A DNA stretch of 64,000 nt from Nitratireductor indicus C115. Lineage in GTDB: Bacteria; Pseudomonadota; Alphaproteobacteria; Rhizobiales; Rhizobiaceae. Of this stretch, positions 8,433-16,353 are shown in pieces; within the stretch, counting starts at the first letter, position 1, and every line of letters begins with the position of its first letter. The notes under the pieces are model-generated. The model saw only the letters and a list, made by a program, of their open reading frames with translations. It was not told the DNA's origin and ran no database searches. The stretch is taken from the NCBI RefSeq assembly GCF_000300515.1, contig NZ_AMSI01000001.1, positions 124,001 to 188,000 on the forward strand, read 5' to 3'. The position numbers and the translations under genes are program-made.

Positions 8433-9641
8433 TCAGACGAGGGAAAGTGCGCCGCCGGCTGCGGCGCACAGAAGAACGATGCTCCAGGGCGGCGCACGAA
8501 ACAGCGTGATGAGCACGAATCCTGTGGCGGCCAGCGCGAAATCCGCAGGCTCGAGAATGGCTGCGGTCCAGAGCGGATCGTAGAGCGCACCGGCAAGAAT
8601 GCCGACGACGGCTGCATTCGTCCCGGCCATGGCTGCCCGTGCCTGCGGATGGCCACTCAGCCTGTCCCAAAAGGGGGCGACCCCCACAAGCAGAAGAAAG
8701 CCGGGTGTGAAGATGGCCAGAAGCGCCAGCCCCGCGCCGGTTGGGCCCGAGATCGCGGTGCCCAGATAGCTTGCGAAGGTGAAGAGTGGGCCGGGAACGG
8801 CCTGCGCTGCTCCATAGCCTGAGAGGAACGCGCCTTCGGTGATCAATCCGGTTCCCACCGTTCCCGCCTCAAGCAGCGGAAGCACCACATGCCCCCCGCC
8901 AAAGACGAGCGCTCCTGCCCGATAGAACGTATCGATCAAGGCCAGTGGCTGGTTGCCGGGCATGGCAAGCATCGGCAATGCCGCAAGGAGGACAATGAAG
9001 AGAACAAGGGCGAAAAGCCCGGCGCCGAGCGGCACACCGAGACGGATCGCTCGACTCTGCGATCTCGCCGGGTCGTGGCAGAGCCACCATCCCAGCGCGC
9101 CGCCGCAGGCGATGGCGGCGATTTGCGCCAGTCCGCCACCCACAGACGTTATGATGACCAGTGCCAGAAGCCCGATCGCAGCGCGTGTCCGGTCGGGACA
9201 GAGCGTTCGGGCCATCCCGCAAACGGCTTGCGCCACGACGATCACCGCAACGATCTTGAGACCGTGCAAGAAGCCTTCGCCGAGAGGGTTCTGAAGCGAT
9301 TGAGAGAATGTCGCGAAGAAGAAGAGCGCCAATGCCGATGGCAGTGTGAAGGCAGCCCATGCGGCTGCGGCTCCCATCGGTCCCGCGCGCATATAGCCGA
9401 GCGCAAAGCCGGCCTGGCTGCTGGCAGGGCCGGGCAGGAACTGGCAAAGCGCTACGAGATCGGCATAGGCCGCCTCGCTCAGCCAGCCGCGCCGCAGGAC
9501 GAGTTCGTCGCGAAAATAGCCGAGATGCGCAATGGGTCCGCCGAAGGAGGTGAACCCGAGTTTCAGGAAGGCAGAAAAAACCTCTCCGACAGATCCCTGC
9601 CTCGGTTCTGTGCTTTCTGCAGCCGCCTGCGGTTCGCCCAT
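8433..9641 (-). CDS. chrA: Chromate transporter, two-domain ChrA
   Basis: This 402-aa inner-membrane CHR-family protein consists of two homologous six-helix halves. The N-terminal half carries GFTSFGGPIAHLGYF and LCQFLPGPASSQ. The C-terminal half carries GALVFGGGHVVLPLL and QAVPGPLFTFASYLG. These are the family hallmarks, and the length matches bidomain ChrA proteins, which export chromate. The ATG at 9641 has AAGGAA upstream; a longer frame to 9701 adds 20 residues without a site. The gene diverges from the coxG-like gene. Not every member confers chromate resistance, so the real anion is inferred. Confidence 0.93.
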   Translation of the reverse strand: MGEPQAAAESTEPRQGSVGEVFSAFLKLGFTSFGGPIAHLGYFRDELVLRRGWLSEAAYADLVALCQFLPGPASSQAGFALGYMRAGPMGAAAAWAAFTLPSALALFFFATFSQSLQNPLGEGFLHGLKIVAVIVVAQAVCGMARTLCPDRTRAAIGLLALVIITSVGGGLAQIAAIACGGALGWWLCHDPARSQSRAIRLGVPLGAGLFALVLFIVLLAALPMLAMPGNQPLALIDTFYRAGALVFGGGHVVLPLLEAGTVGTGLITEGAFLSGYGAAQAVPGPLFTFASYLGTAISGPTGAGLALLAIFTPGFLLLVGVAPFWDRLSGHPQARAAMAGTNAAVVGILAGALYDPLWTAAILEPADFALAATGFVLITLFRAPPWSIVLLCAAAGGALSLV

Positions 9642-9787
9642 TCCATTTCCTTCATGTCTGGCATGCGCCTGTCCGATAGTTGCGACACATGTCACCTGCA
9701 AGACAGCGTGCCCTCCCTTGTGTGGATGGACAAGACGTTGCGGGTGGGTTAGCCAATCGGGAAAGGCTTTTTGAGGAGGGCTGAGCC

Positions 9788-10258
9788 ATGGCCATGGTGA
9801 TCGAAGGTGAAGAACGGATCGAGGCGCCGGTGGAAACCGTGTGGCAGGCGCTCAACGATCCTGAAGTCCTGAAGGATTGCATCCCCGGTTGCGAGGAACT
9901 TGAAAAGACGTCCGACACCGGCTTTTCGGCAGTCGTGGCTCTCAAGATCGGGCCGATCAAGGCGCGTTTCAACGGCGCGGTCGAGCTGACCAATCTCAAC
10001 CCGCCCAATTCCTACACGATCAGCGGCGAGGGCAAGGGTGGCGTGGCCGGCTTTGCCAAGGGCGGGGCGGATGTCTCGCTCAAGGCCGATGGGCCGGATG
10101 CAACCATCCTCACATATTCGGCCAAGGCCGATGTGGGGGGCAAGATGGCGCAGCTGGGCAGCCGCCTCATTCAGTCCACATCAAAAAAGCTCGCCGGCCA
10201 GTTCTTCTCCGATTTCAACACCCGCGTCAGCGGCGGTGGAGAAGACGCAGTCGCCTGA
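9788..10258 (+). CDS. CoxG-like SRPBCC protein (carbon monoxide dehydrogenase subunit G family)
   Basis: This 156-aa soluble protein of the START/SRPBCC fold starts with IEGEERIEAPVETVWQALND and carries the family motifs CIPGCEELEK and KIGPIKARFNG, plus the glycine-rich GKGGVAGFAKGGADV. CoxG proteins anchor CO dehydrogenase to the membrane in carboxydotrophs. Many members stand alone, as here, without coxSLM genes, so involvement in CO oxidation should not be assumed. GGAGGG precedes the ATG. It is divergent from chrA and convergent with the large secreted protein gene. Confidence 0.88.
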   Translation: MAMVIEGEERIEAPVETVWQALNDPEVLKDCIPGCEELEKTSDTGFSAVVALKIGPIKARFNGAVELTNLNPPNSYTISGEGKGGVAGFAKGGADVSLKADGPDATILTYSAKADVGGKMAQLGSRLIQSTSKKLAGQFFSDFNTRVSGGGEDAVA

Positions 10259-10318
10259 GCGATATGCGATGGCCGCCAGGCAACAAGCCCGGCGACCATG
10301 GAAAGCTGCGGTCTCTCT

Positions 10319-12547
10319 TCAGTCGCGAGAGCTGTAGCGGGCGATGACCGCCCCGTCTCTCACGGCGATGATGGAAAAAGGGGCGATGGTGGTTCCTGCC
10401 GCGCCGCGCCTTTCCTGCGACATGTTGGCAATCAGCCGTGTGCCCTCGGAAAATGCCGTCTCCTGCAGAAGGCGATCATCGGAAAGATAGCGGAAGGACA
10501 CGAGTTCGCTCGTACCCAGTCTTTCATGCAGAGGCTGGAAGAAGGCCTGCTGGCGCAGGATGACGGGCAGCCGCTTCGCCAATGTTCTTTCGCTCAGATG
10601 ATAGAGCGGAGGCACATTGTAAAGGAGCTGGACGAGTTCCGATTCGCGCCGTGCATTGGTGAATTTCAGGCTGTCGAAATGCCAGTGGTTCGCGGTGATG
10701 ACCGAGCCGTGAAAGACGCTTTGATAAAGCGGCAGCCGGGTCGAGGGGTCGAAATAGACGGAGCGGAAAGGCTCTTTGATCGGCACTTGTTTGAAGAAGA
10801 ATTCGGGCTCCTCTTCCGGGTACCAGCGTCCAAGATAATAGGGCGACTGCCGATCCACCATCATGTCCTCATCGCCCCAGCCGATGACTGGAACCTGCAT
10901 TCCATGCGCCAGCGCAATGCCGCCTGCAGTTGTGGCGTTTCCGTCCTCCGAGGCGACGGGCATGTTGAAGCTGAAATTCACCCAGCGCGACGCGTCTTCA
11001 TTCGCCTGCGCGTTCTGCTTCATGGTTACGGGAGCGGAGGGGCGATAGCTGTCGAACACCATGCCCGTGGCATAGGCGTCCAGAAACCAGCTGTTGTAAG
11101 GCACGATGTTTTTGATGGCCTGTACGCGTTTCTTGAGAATGGGCAAGACGCAATCTGACAGCGTGTAGTGGCCGCTTCCGTTGAAGCCGGATTGAGCCTT
11201 GCCGTCCTTTTTGATCACCGCGCATTTTTCATAGGCCGTTTTGCCGAGCGCGGCAGTGGTCCAGTCGGGGCGTACGCCCGCTGGGATGGCTGTCTCGTAG
11301 GAATCGTAGGGCGCGATGAGATAACCGGCGCCCACCCCCGCGGCTACCGCTTGGGGATTCCAGAGCCCGCCTTCCCAGCCATCGCCCAGGCCGATCCATG
11401 CCTTGGTGAGGCCGGCTTTTCGCAACATATCAAAAGTAGTCTGTGAGAGGGTGGCTCCCCAAGAAGCGGGTTCACGAGACAGTGCTGAGCCAAAGGTCGC
11501 ACGGACGTCGCGGCCAATACGCTCATATATGGCGGTCATTTCCGTCCAGTCGGGATCGTCTACCTGCCATTCCTGACGCGCCAGCCGGTGAAGGCCCTGG
11601 TTGATTGCCCGCAGAATTACACGCTTTTCGTAAGCCTGAATTCGGGGTGTGTTGACGGCTTGTACGGCCTCATTGTCGAAACCGTTCATCAGTGCTTTGG
11701 CAATTGGCGTATTGCTTTTGAGTTGATCGATGAACGCTTTCCAATCAACCAAATCCTTGCTTCCAAGCAGGCCGTTCCCCCAGAAATAGATTTGGCTTGC
11801 GCCAAGCAGTTTCAAAGTGTCGGGTGTTGCAGCGATCTTGCTTTCAAGGCTTTCATAGCGGCCACTCTCGATGAGAAGCCGGCGATAACGTTTGGCACCG
11901 GCAATCCTGTCGCCGCCCCCCAGATGCAGGAGCATCCGAAGTGGCTCCCGCGGTGCAAGCATGGTGAATTCGTGGGAGAATCCCACCGACAGCCCATTGT
12001 TATCTCGTGCAAAACTGAGGGTGTTGTTGAATGGGGTCTCGAATATCCAGGTGAGGCTATATGCGCCGAAATCCATACCGAGCAGGGGCAGACTCAAATC
12101 CTGGCTGGTGTTTACAGAGCTGAAATGCTCTGCAACGAAGTCACGCCATTGTGCGCTGCCTGCCGGAACATAATGTCCTTCCGCCAGGGGCAGCACGAAG
12201 CCCTGCCCCATGGCTGCCGCCGGCTGCCTGATGAGGTCAAGGCTCGCAGCCCTTTCCGCCTGTACGGATAGCTGTAGGTCTTGCCCTTCAAGAGCAAATG
12301 AAAAAGTGTAGCCTTCCTCGCTCCAGCGCCAGGACGCCGCCTTATCGGAAATCTGGATTTGCTCGGCGATGCGAGGCTCGAATCCGGAGGAAAGCGCAAC
12401 CGGCTCCCGGCCGGTTGCTGTTACGATAATGGCGAGCGTCTCCGGGGCCACGGAAATCCGCCAATATTCATTCTCAAGCTCGATGGCGGCAAGCGCGGGT
12501 GCGGAAAGAAGCGAGAAGGAAACGATGCAATAAAACAGATGTCTCAA
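10319..12547 (-). CDS. Large secreted protein, probable glycoside hydrolase related to GH101/GH129
   Basis: About 742 residues with a Sec signal peptide (LRHLFYCIVSFSLLSAPALA). After a beta-rich N-terminal domain, the middle looks like a barrel with acidic centres: IYFWGNGLLGSKD, WIGLGDGWEGGLW, APYDSYETAI, and PYNSWFLDAYATGMVFDSY. The last resembles the nucleophile region of endo-alpha-N-acetylgalactosaminidase-like enzymes (GH101/GH129). That link is from memory of family style, not a search, and is moderate. The start is uncertain: the frame opens with TTG at 12562, but TTG at 12547 has GGAG nine nt upstream and gives a cleaner signal peptide. A perfect 12-bp inverted repeat overlaps this start. 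The gene stands alone. Confidence 0.6.
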   Translation of the reverse strand: MRHLFYCIVSFSLLSAPALAAIELENEYWRISVAPETLAIIVTATGREPVALSSGFEPRIAEQIQISDKAASWRWSEEGYTFSFALEGQDLQLSVQAERAASLDLIRQPAAAMGQGFVLPLAEGHYVPAGSAQWRDFVAEHFSSVNTSQDLSLPLLGMDFGAYSLTWIFETPFNNTLSFARDNNGLSVGFSHEFTMLAPREPLRMLLHLGGGDRIAGAKRYRRLLIESGRYESLESKIAATPDTLKLLGASQIYFWGNGLLGSKDLVDWKAFIDQLKSNTPIAKALMNGFDNEAVQAVNTPRIQAYEKRVILRAINQGLHRLARQEWQVDDPDWTEMTAIYERIGRDVRATFGSALSREPASWGATLSQTTFDMLRKAGLTKAWIGLGDGWEGGLWNPQAVAAGVGAGYLIAPYDSYETAIPAGVRPDWTTAALGKTAYEKCAVIKKDGKAQSGFNGSGHYTLSDCVLPILKKRVQAIKNIVPYNSWFLDAYATGMVFDSYRPSAPVTMKQNAQANEDASRWVNFSFNMPVASEDGNATTAGGIALAHGMQVPVIGWGDEDMMVDRQSPYYLGRWYPEEEPEFFFKQVPIKEPFRSVYFDPSTRLPLYQSVFHGSVITANHWHFDSLKFTNARRESELVQLLYNVPPLYHLSERTLAKRLPVILRQQAFFQPLHERLGTSELVSFRYLSDDRLLQETAFSEGTRLIANMSQERRGAAGTTIAPFSIIAVRDGAVIARYSSRD

Positions 12548-12591
12548 ATAACTGAACTCCAACCTAAAAAGGGCAGGATTTCAGTTATTTG
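12545..12591 (-). repeat. Perfect 12-bp inverted repeat over the start of the secreted-protein gene
   Basis: CAAATAACTGAA (12545-12556) and TTCAGTTATTTG (12580-12591) are exact reverse complements separated by 23 bp. In the leftward transcript the 3' arm contains the TTG start codon and the loop contains the GGAG ribosome site and a U-run. It could be a DNA operator, or an RNA hairpin limiting translation. Confidence 0.6.
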
Positions 12592-12626
12592 CGGCAAAGG
12601 CATGTTCGCCGGGCGATTGCACTTGG

Positions 12627-13436
12627 CTATTCGGTGGGCTTGCCTGTGAAAGTCGGCTTGCGCTTGTTCAGAAAGGCTGTAACGCCTTCGCGATAATCGT
12701 CGGAAAAGCCTGCCTTGCGCTGCATGTCGCGTTCCAGCTCCAGCTGCTCGTCCAGCGTGTTGCGAGAGGCAAGATGGACCGCCTCCTTGATGAGGCCATA
12801 GGCATAGGTGGGACCTTTGGCAAAGCGTTCGGCGAGTTCTTCGGCTTCGCCTGCCAATGCATCGTCTTCCACGACGCGCCAGATCAGGCCCCATTGCTCG
12901 GCCTGTTCCGCCGTAAGGGCGTCTCCGGTCAGGATCAGCGCCTTGGCGCGGGCCTCGCCCAGAAGCCGCGTGAGAAACCAGGTTCCGCCGGAATCGGGCA
13001 CCAGACCGATACGCGAAAATGCCTGGATGAACTTTGCCGATTTCGCGGCAAGCACCATGTCGCAAGCGAGCGCGATATTGGCGCCGGCCCCGGCCGCAAC
13101 GCCGTTCACCGCACAGATAACGGGTTTGCCGAGAGAGCGAATCTGCCGCACGAGCGGATTATAGAAAGTTTCGATCGTATAGCCGAGGTCGACCCGCTCG
13201 CCAGGCTTCGAGGGATCGCGGTCACCCAGATCCTGGCCTGCGCAAAAACCGCGGCCAGCGCCCGTCAGGAGCACGGTTCGGCAGGTCTCGTCTGCTGCCG
13301 CTTCGTTCAGCGCAGCGCGCAGCGCATGATGTTGTTCCTCATTGAAGGAGTTGAGCTTTTCCGGTCGGTTGAGCGTGATGCGGTGCCACCCCTCGCGACG
13401 TTCGTGAAGAATGGTGTCGGACTGTGATGCGCTCAT
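12627..13436 (-). CDS. paaG: 2-(1,2-epoxy-1,2-dihydrophenyl)acetyl-CoA isomerase, PaaG-type crotonase
   Basis: This 269-aa enoyl-CoA hydratase/isomerase is closely similar along its length to E. coli PaaG, as I recall it: TLNRPEKLNSFN, LLTGAGRGFCAGQDLGDR, FYNPLVRQIRSLGKPVICAV, NGVAAGAGANIALACD, SRIGLVPDSGGTW, DYREGVTAFLNKRKPTFTGK. PaaG isomerises ring-1,2-epoxyphenylacetyl-CoA to the oxepin in aerobic phenylacetate degradation. No other paa genes are in the window, so a role in general acyl-CoA isomerisation is also possible. The upstream region holds a 10-bp inverted repeat, probably the operator. The ATG at 13436 is preceded by GGGAGGAG. Confidence 0.88.
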   Translation of the reverse strand: MSASQSDTILHERREGWHRITLNRPEKLNSFNEEQHHALRAALNEAAADETCRTVLLTGAGRGFCAGQDLGDRDPSKPGERVDLGYTIETFYNPLVRQIRSLGKPVICAVNGVAAGAGANIALACDMVLAAKSAKFIQAFSRIGLVPDSGGTWFLTRLLGEARAKALILTGDALTAEQAEQWGLIWRVVEDDALAGEAEELAERFAKGPTYAYGLIKEAVHLASRNTLDEQLELERDMQRKAGFSDDYREGVTAFLNKRKPTFTGKPTE

Positions 13437-13463
13437 GCGGCAGGCTCCTCCCTGAAGCTTTTA

Positions 13464-13504
13464 ATGTTACAATGATATCAGAAAATGAAGAATGATTGTA
13501 ACAT
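13464..13504 (-). promoter_or_regulatory. Inverted-repeat operator upstream of paaG
   Basis: ATGTTACAAT (13464-13473) and ATTGTAACAT (13495-13504) are perfect reverse complements, 31 bp centre to centre (three helical turns), starting 28 bp upstream of the paaG start. The spacing suits a dimer of dimers or looping repressor, such as a TetR-type PaaR, but no regulator gene is adjacent. Confidence 0.55.
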
Positions 13505-13524
13505 GAAAGGGTGCTTTTCCCGTT

Positions 13525-13551
13525 CTGCCGCTTGCCTTCGGCAGGCGGCAG
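13525..13551 (-). terminator. Strong hairpin downstream of mrp
   Basis: CTGCCGCTTGCC (13525-13536) pairs with GGCAGGCGGCAG (13540-13551) with one G-U pair and a 3-nt loop, starting 9 bp beyond the mrp stop. No T-run follows in the leftward direction, so it may be a weak terminator or a 3' end stabiliser. Confidence 0.5.
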
Positions 13552-13560
13552 CAGGCTTCC

Positions 13561-14724
13561 TCAATCGAACACGATTTTCGGGGCATCCTCGGCTGCCGCA
13601 GTCATTGCGCTTCCCATTTCGGACATCACCTTCTCGGCGATGGCACGATAGACGATCGCTTGTGCGCCATCGGGATTGGCCGCGACGACCGGTGTTCCTG
13701 CGTCCGAGGTTTCCCGCACGTCCATGGTAAGCGGCACTTCCCCAAGAAAGGGAACGCCAAGCCGTTCGGCTTCCGCCTTCGCTCCGCCATGGCCGAAGAT
13801 GTCATAGCGCTTGCCCGTGTCGGGAGCGACGAAGTAACTCATGTTCTCCACGATGCCGAGCAGCGGCACATCCACCCGCTTGAACATGTTGAGGCCCTTG
13901 CGGGCATCGATCAGCGCCAGGTCCTGCGGGGTCGACACGATCACCGCGCCGGCCAGCGGCACCTGTTGGGCCATGGTCAGCTGCACGTCACCCGTGCCGG
14001 GCGGCATATCCACCACGAGCACGTCGAGCTCGCCCCAGGCCACGTCGCGCAGCATCTGGCGTAGCGCGGAAACCACCATCGGTCCGCGCCAGATCATCGG
14101 TGTATCCTCGTCCACGAGGAACCCCATGGACATGACCTTCAGCCCATAGGCCTCCATCGGCTTGAGGGTTTTTCCGTCAGCGGTCTGCGGCTTCCCCTTG
14201 ATGCCCAGCAGGCGCGGCATCGAGGGGCCATAGATATCGGCATCGAGAATGCCGACCTTTAATCCAAGAGCCTTGAGACCGAGGGCGAGGTTGACCGCCG
14301 TTGTCGATTTGCCGACGCCGCCCTTGCCGCTTGCCACGGCGACGATGGCCTTGATGCCCGGCACGTCGGCCTTGGCCGGTTGCTGGCCCGCCTGGCTTCC
14401 TGCAACCGGATGGGCGGCTGCGGGACGAGCCGGAGCGGGCTTCGGCCTCTGCGGCGCGGTGCCCATGCCGCCCCCCTGTTTCTCCGCCGTCAGGGCCACC
14501 ATCGCGCCCTTCACGCCGGGGATCGAGCGCACGGCCGCCTCCGCTGCCTGTCGCAGGGATTCCAGTTCCTCGGCGCGGTTTGCAGGAACCGTGACGGAGA
14601 AGAACACCTTGCCGTCTGCGATGAAGATTTCCGAGACAAGGCCGAGAGAAACGATGTCTCCTTCCTGATCGGGGCCTTTCACGGTTCTCAGTCGGTCGAT
14701 GACGGTATGCCTGTCGAGGGTCAT
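13561..14724 (-). CDS. mrp: Mrp/ApbC iron-sulfur cluster carrier ATPase
   Basis: This cytoplasmic P-loop ATPase of the Mrp/NBP35 family (387 aa) carries and delivers Fe-S clusters. The N-terminal MIP18-like domain (RLRTVKGPDQEGDIVSLG) is followed by an Ala/Pro-rich linker and the ATPase domain with the deviant Walker A GKGGVGKSTTAVNLALG, DADIYGPSMPRLLG and VDMPPGTGDVQLT. These are diagnostic. The ATG at 14724 opens the canonical N-terminus; an upstream GTG at 14760 would add 12 residues. Its position divergent from the formate dehydrogenase cluster, an Fe-S-rich system, is suggestive but may be coincidental. Confidence 0.95.
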   Translation of the reverse strand: MTLDRHTVIDRLRTVKGPDQEGDIVSLGLVSEIFIADGKVFFSVTVPANRAEELESLRQAAEAAVRSIPGVKGAMVALTAEKQGGGMGTAPQRPKPAPARPAAAHPVAGSQAGQQPAKADVPGIKAIVAVASGKGGVGKSTTAVNLALGLKALGLKVGILDADIYGPSMPRLLGIKGKPQTADGKTLKPMEAYGLKVMSMGFLVDEDTPMIWRGPMVVSALRQMLRDVAWGELDVLVVDMPPGTGDVQLTMAQQVPLAGAVIVSTPQDLALIDARKGLNMFKRVDVPLLGIVENMSYFVAPDTGKRYDIFGHGGAKAEAERLGVPFLGEVPLTMDVRETSDAGTPVVAANPDGAQAIVYRAIAEKVMSEMGSAMTAAAEDAPKIVFD

Positions 14725-14884
14725 GTGCGCTGCCTTTGCTTTTCCTCTCAGATAAAGCACATGGGCCCGAGGGCCAAGAGAGGCAAATCGCCATCTGTGT
14801 TGTCACAGCGGTTTCGATTGCAGGCGTTCTTCCGCGGCACGGGACGGATTGCCCCGGCGGCAAGCTGCCTGTAGCGTCGCGCCC

Positions 14885-15784
14885 ATGATCGACAAGCTGG
14901 AATTCTTCATAGCGCTCGCCAAGGAGCGCCATTTCGGGCGGGCGGCAATCGAACTCGGCGTGACGCAGCCCACGCTTTCGGCTGCGATCAAGCAGCTTGA
15001 AGACCAGCTTGGCGTCATGCTGGTGCAGCGCGGCTCCCGCTTTCAGGGGCTGACGCCGGAGGGGCAGCGTGTGCTCGAATGGGCGCGCCGCATCGTTGGA
15101 GACGCCCGCACCATGCGGGCGGAAATGAACGCCGCCCGGCGCGGCCTCGCGGGCCATGTGCGCATCGCGGCCATTCCCACGGCGCTTGCCATGATGCCCG
15201 AGCTCACCACGCCGTTCCGGAAAAAACATCCGGAAGTCACTTTCTCCATCATCTCCCGCACCTCCTTGGAAGTGCTGTCTCTCCTGGAGAATTTCGAGAT
15301 CGATATCGGCATCACTTATATCGACAACGAGCCGCTCGGTCATGTGGCGGCCGTGCCGCTCTATTCGGAGCGCTATCAGCTCATTACTGCGGCTGAAAAC
15401 CGCTATTCCGACCGCGAGACGGTCACCTGGGCCGAGGTTGCGGAACTCCCGCTCTGCCTGTTGACGCCGGACATGCAGAACCGGCGCATCATCAACCAGC
15501 ACCTGGAAGAGGTGGGCGCAACAGTCAGCCCGACATTGGAATCCAACTCCATGATCGTGCTTTTTTCCCACATCCGCACGGGAAAATGGGCGTCCATCAT
15601 GCCTCTCAACCTGGCTGAGGTGCTGGGCTTCTCCGAGCCGATCCGCGCCATCCCCATCGTCGAGCCGGATGCCAGCCACCTGGTCGGCGTGGTGGCGGTC
15701 AAACGCGAGCCCCACACCCCGCTCGTTTCCGCTTTGCTTTATGAGGCGCGGCTCGTCGCTGAGCGCTATGCGCAAAAGCAATAG
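14885..15784 (+). CDS. LysR-type regulator, likely of the formate dehydrogenase operon (FdsR-like)
   Basis: This 299-aa LysR-family regulator has an N-terminal winged helix (FFIALAKERHFGRAAIELG then TQPTLSAAIKQLEDQLG) and a periplasmic-binding-like effector domain starting near residue 90. It lies 95 bp upstream of fdsG on the same strand. In Cupriavidus and related bacteria an FdsR LysR protein controls the fds operon, so formate-responsive control is a reasonable inference. The ATG at 14885 gives the usual MIDKLEFF opening; the longer frame adds 12 unlikely residues. Confidence 0.9.
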   Translation: MIDKLEFFIALAKERHFGRAAIELGVTQPTLSAAIKQLEDQLGVMLVQRGSRFQGLTPEGQRVLEWARRIVGDARTMRAEMNAARRGLAGHVRIAAIPTALAMMPELTTPFRKKHPEVTFSIISRTSLEVLSLLENFEIDIGITYIDNEPLGHVAAVPLYSERYQLITAAENRYSDRETVTWAEVAELPLCLLTPDMQNRRIINQHLEEVGATVSPTLESNSMIVLFSHIRTGKWASIMPLNLAEVLGFSEPIRAIPIVEPDASHLVGVVAVKREPHTPLVSALLYEARLVAERYAQKQ

Positions 15785-15879
15785 AGAACTTCTATCAAGC
15801 GACGGAACTGCTGTATTGATCCGTGCGGCGGATTTCGGTCTCATTTTGGTACGAGCAACGTTAGGGAGGGCGCTGCGCG

Positions 15880-16353
15880 ATGCAGCACGCACGTACCGAG
15901 AATGCGTCCACCGTTCAGTCGATTGTCGAGCGGTGGCGGGAGGAGGAAGGCCCGTTACTGCCGATCCTGAACGGGATTCAGCAGGAGCTTGGTTATGTGC
16001 CGCGCGAAAGCGTTCCGGTCATTGCCGAGGCGCTCAATCTGTCGCGTGCCGAAGTCTACGGCGTCGTCTCCTTCTATCATGATTACCGCGAAAAGCCTGC
16101 CGGCAGGCATGTGCTGAAGGTGTGCCGTGCGGAAGCCTGCCAGTCGGTGGGCGGTGACGCGGTGGCCGAGCGGCTTGAGCAGCTTCTGGGCATCCGTTTC
16201 CACGAAACCAGCGCCGATGGCGCGGTCACGCTCGAGCCCGTCTATTGTCTCGGACTGTGCGCTTGCGCTCCCTCCGCCATGCTCGATGGGGAGGTGATCG
16301 GCCGTATCGATGATGAGAAGGCTGTTGATATCGCGCGGAGGGCACGGGCATGA
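15880..16353 (+). CDS. fdsG: NAD-dependent formate dehydrogenase, gamma subunit
   Basis: This 157-aa NuoE-like subunit carries one [2Fe-2S] cluster in the cytoplasmic FdsABG complex, which oxidises formate to CO2 with reduction of NAD. The thioredoxin-fold ligands are visible as CRAEACQS and CLGLCACAPSA. The N-terminal helical part (ILNGIQQELGYVPRES, YGVVSFYHDYREKP) is typical of NuoE. The gene opens the fds operon and overlaps fdsB by 4 bp (ATGA), implying translational coupling. Confidence 0.95.
   Translation: MQHARTENASTVQSIVERWREEEGPLLPILNGIQQELGYVPRESVPVIAEALNLSRAEVYGVVSFYHDYREKPAGRHVLKVCRAEACQSVGGDAVAERLEQLLGIRFHETSADGAVTLEPVYCLGLCACAPSAMLDGEVIGRIDDEKAVDIARRARA

Noticed and set aside
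14177-15892. 571-codon minus-strand open frame
   Set aside because: It is antisense to the LysR gene and overlaps mrp in another frame. Both of those have clear families; this one has none.
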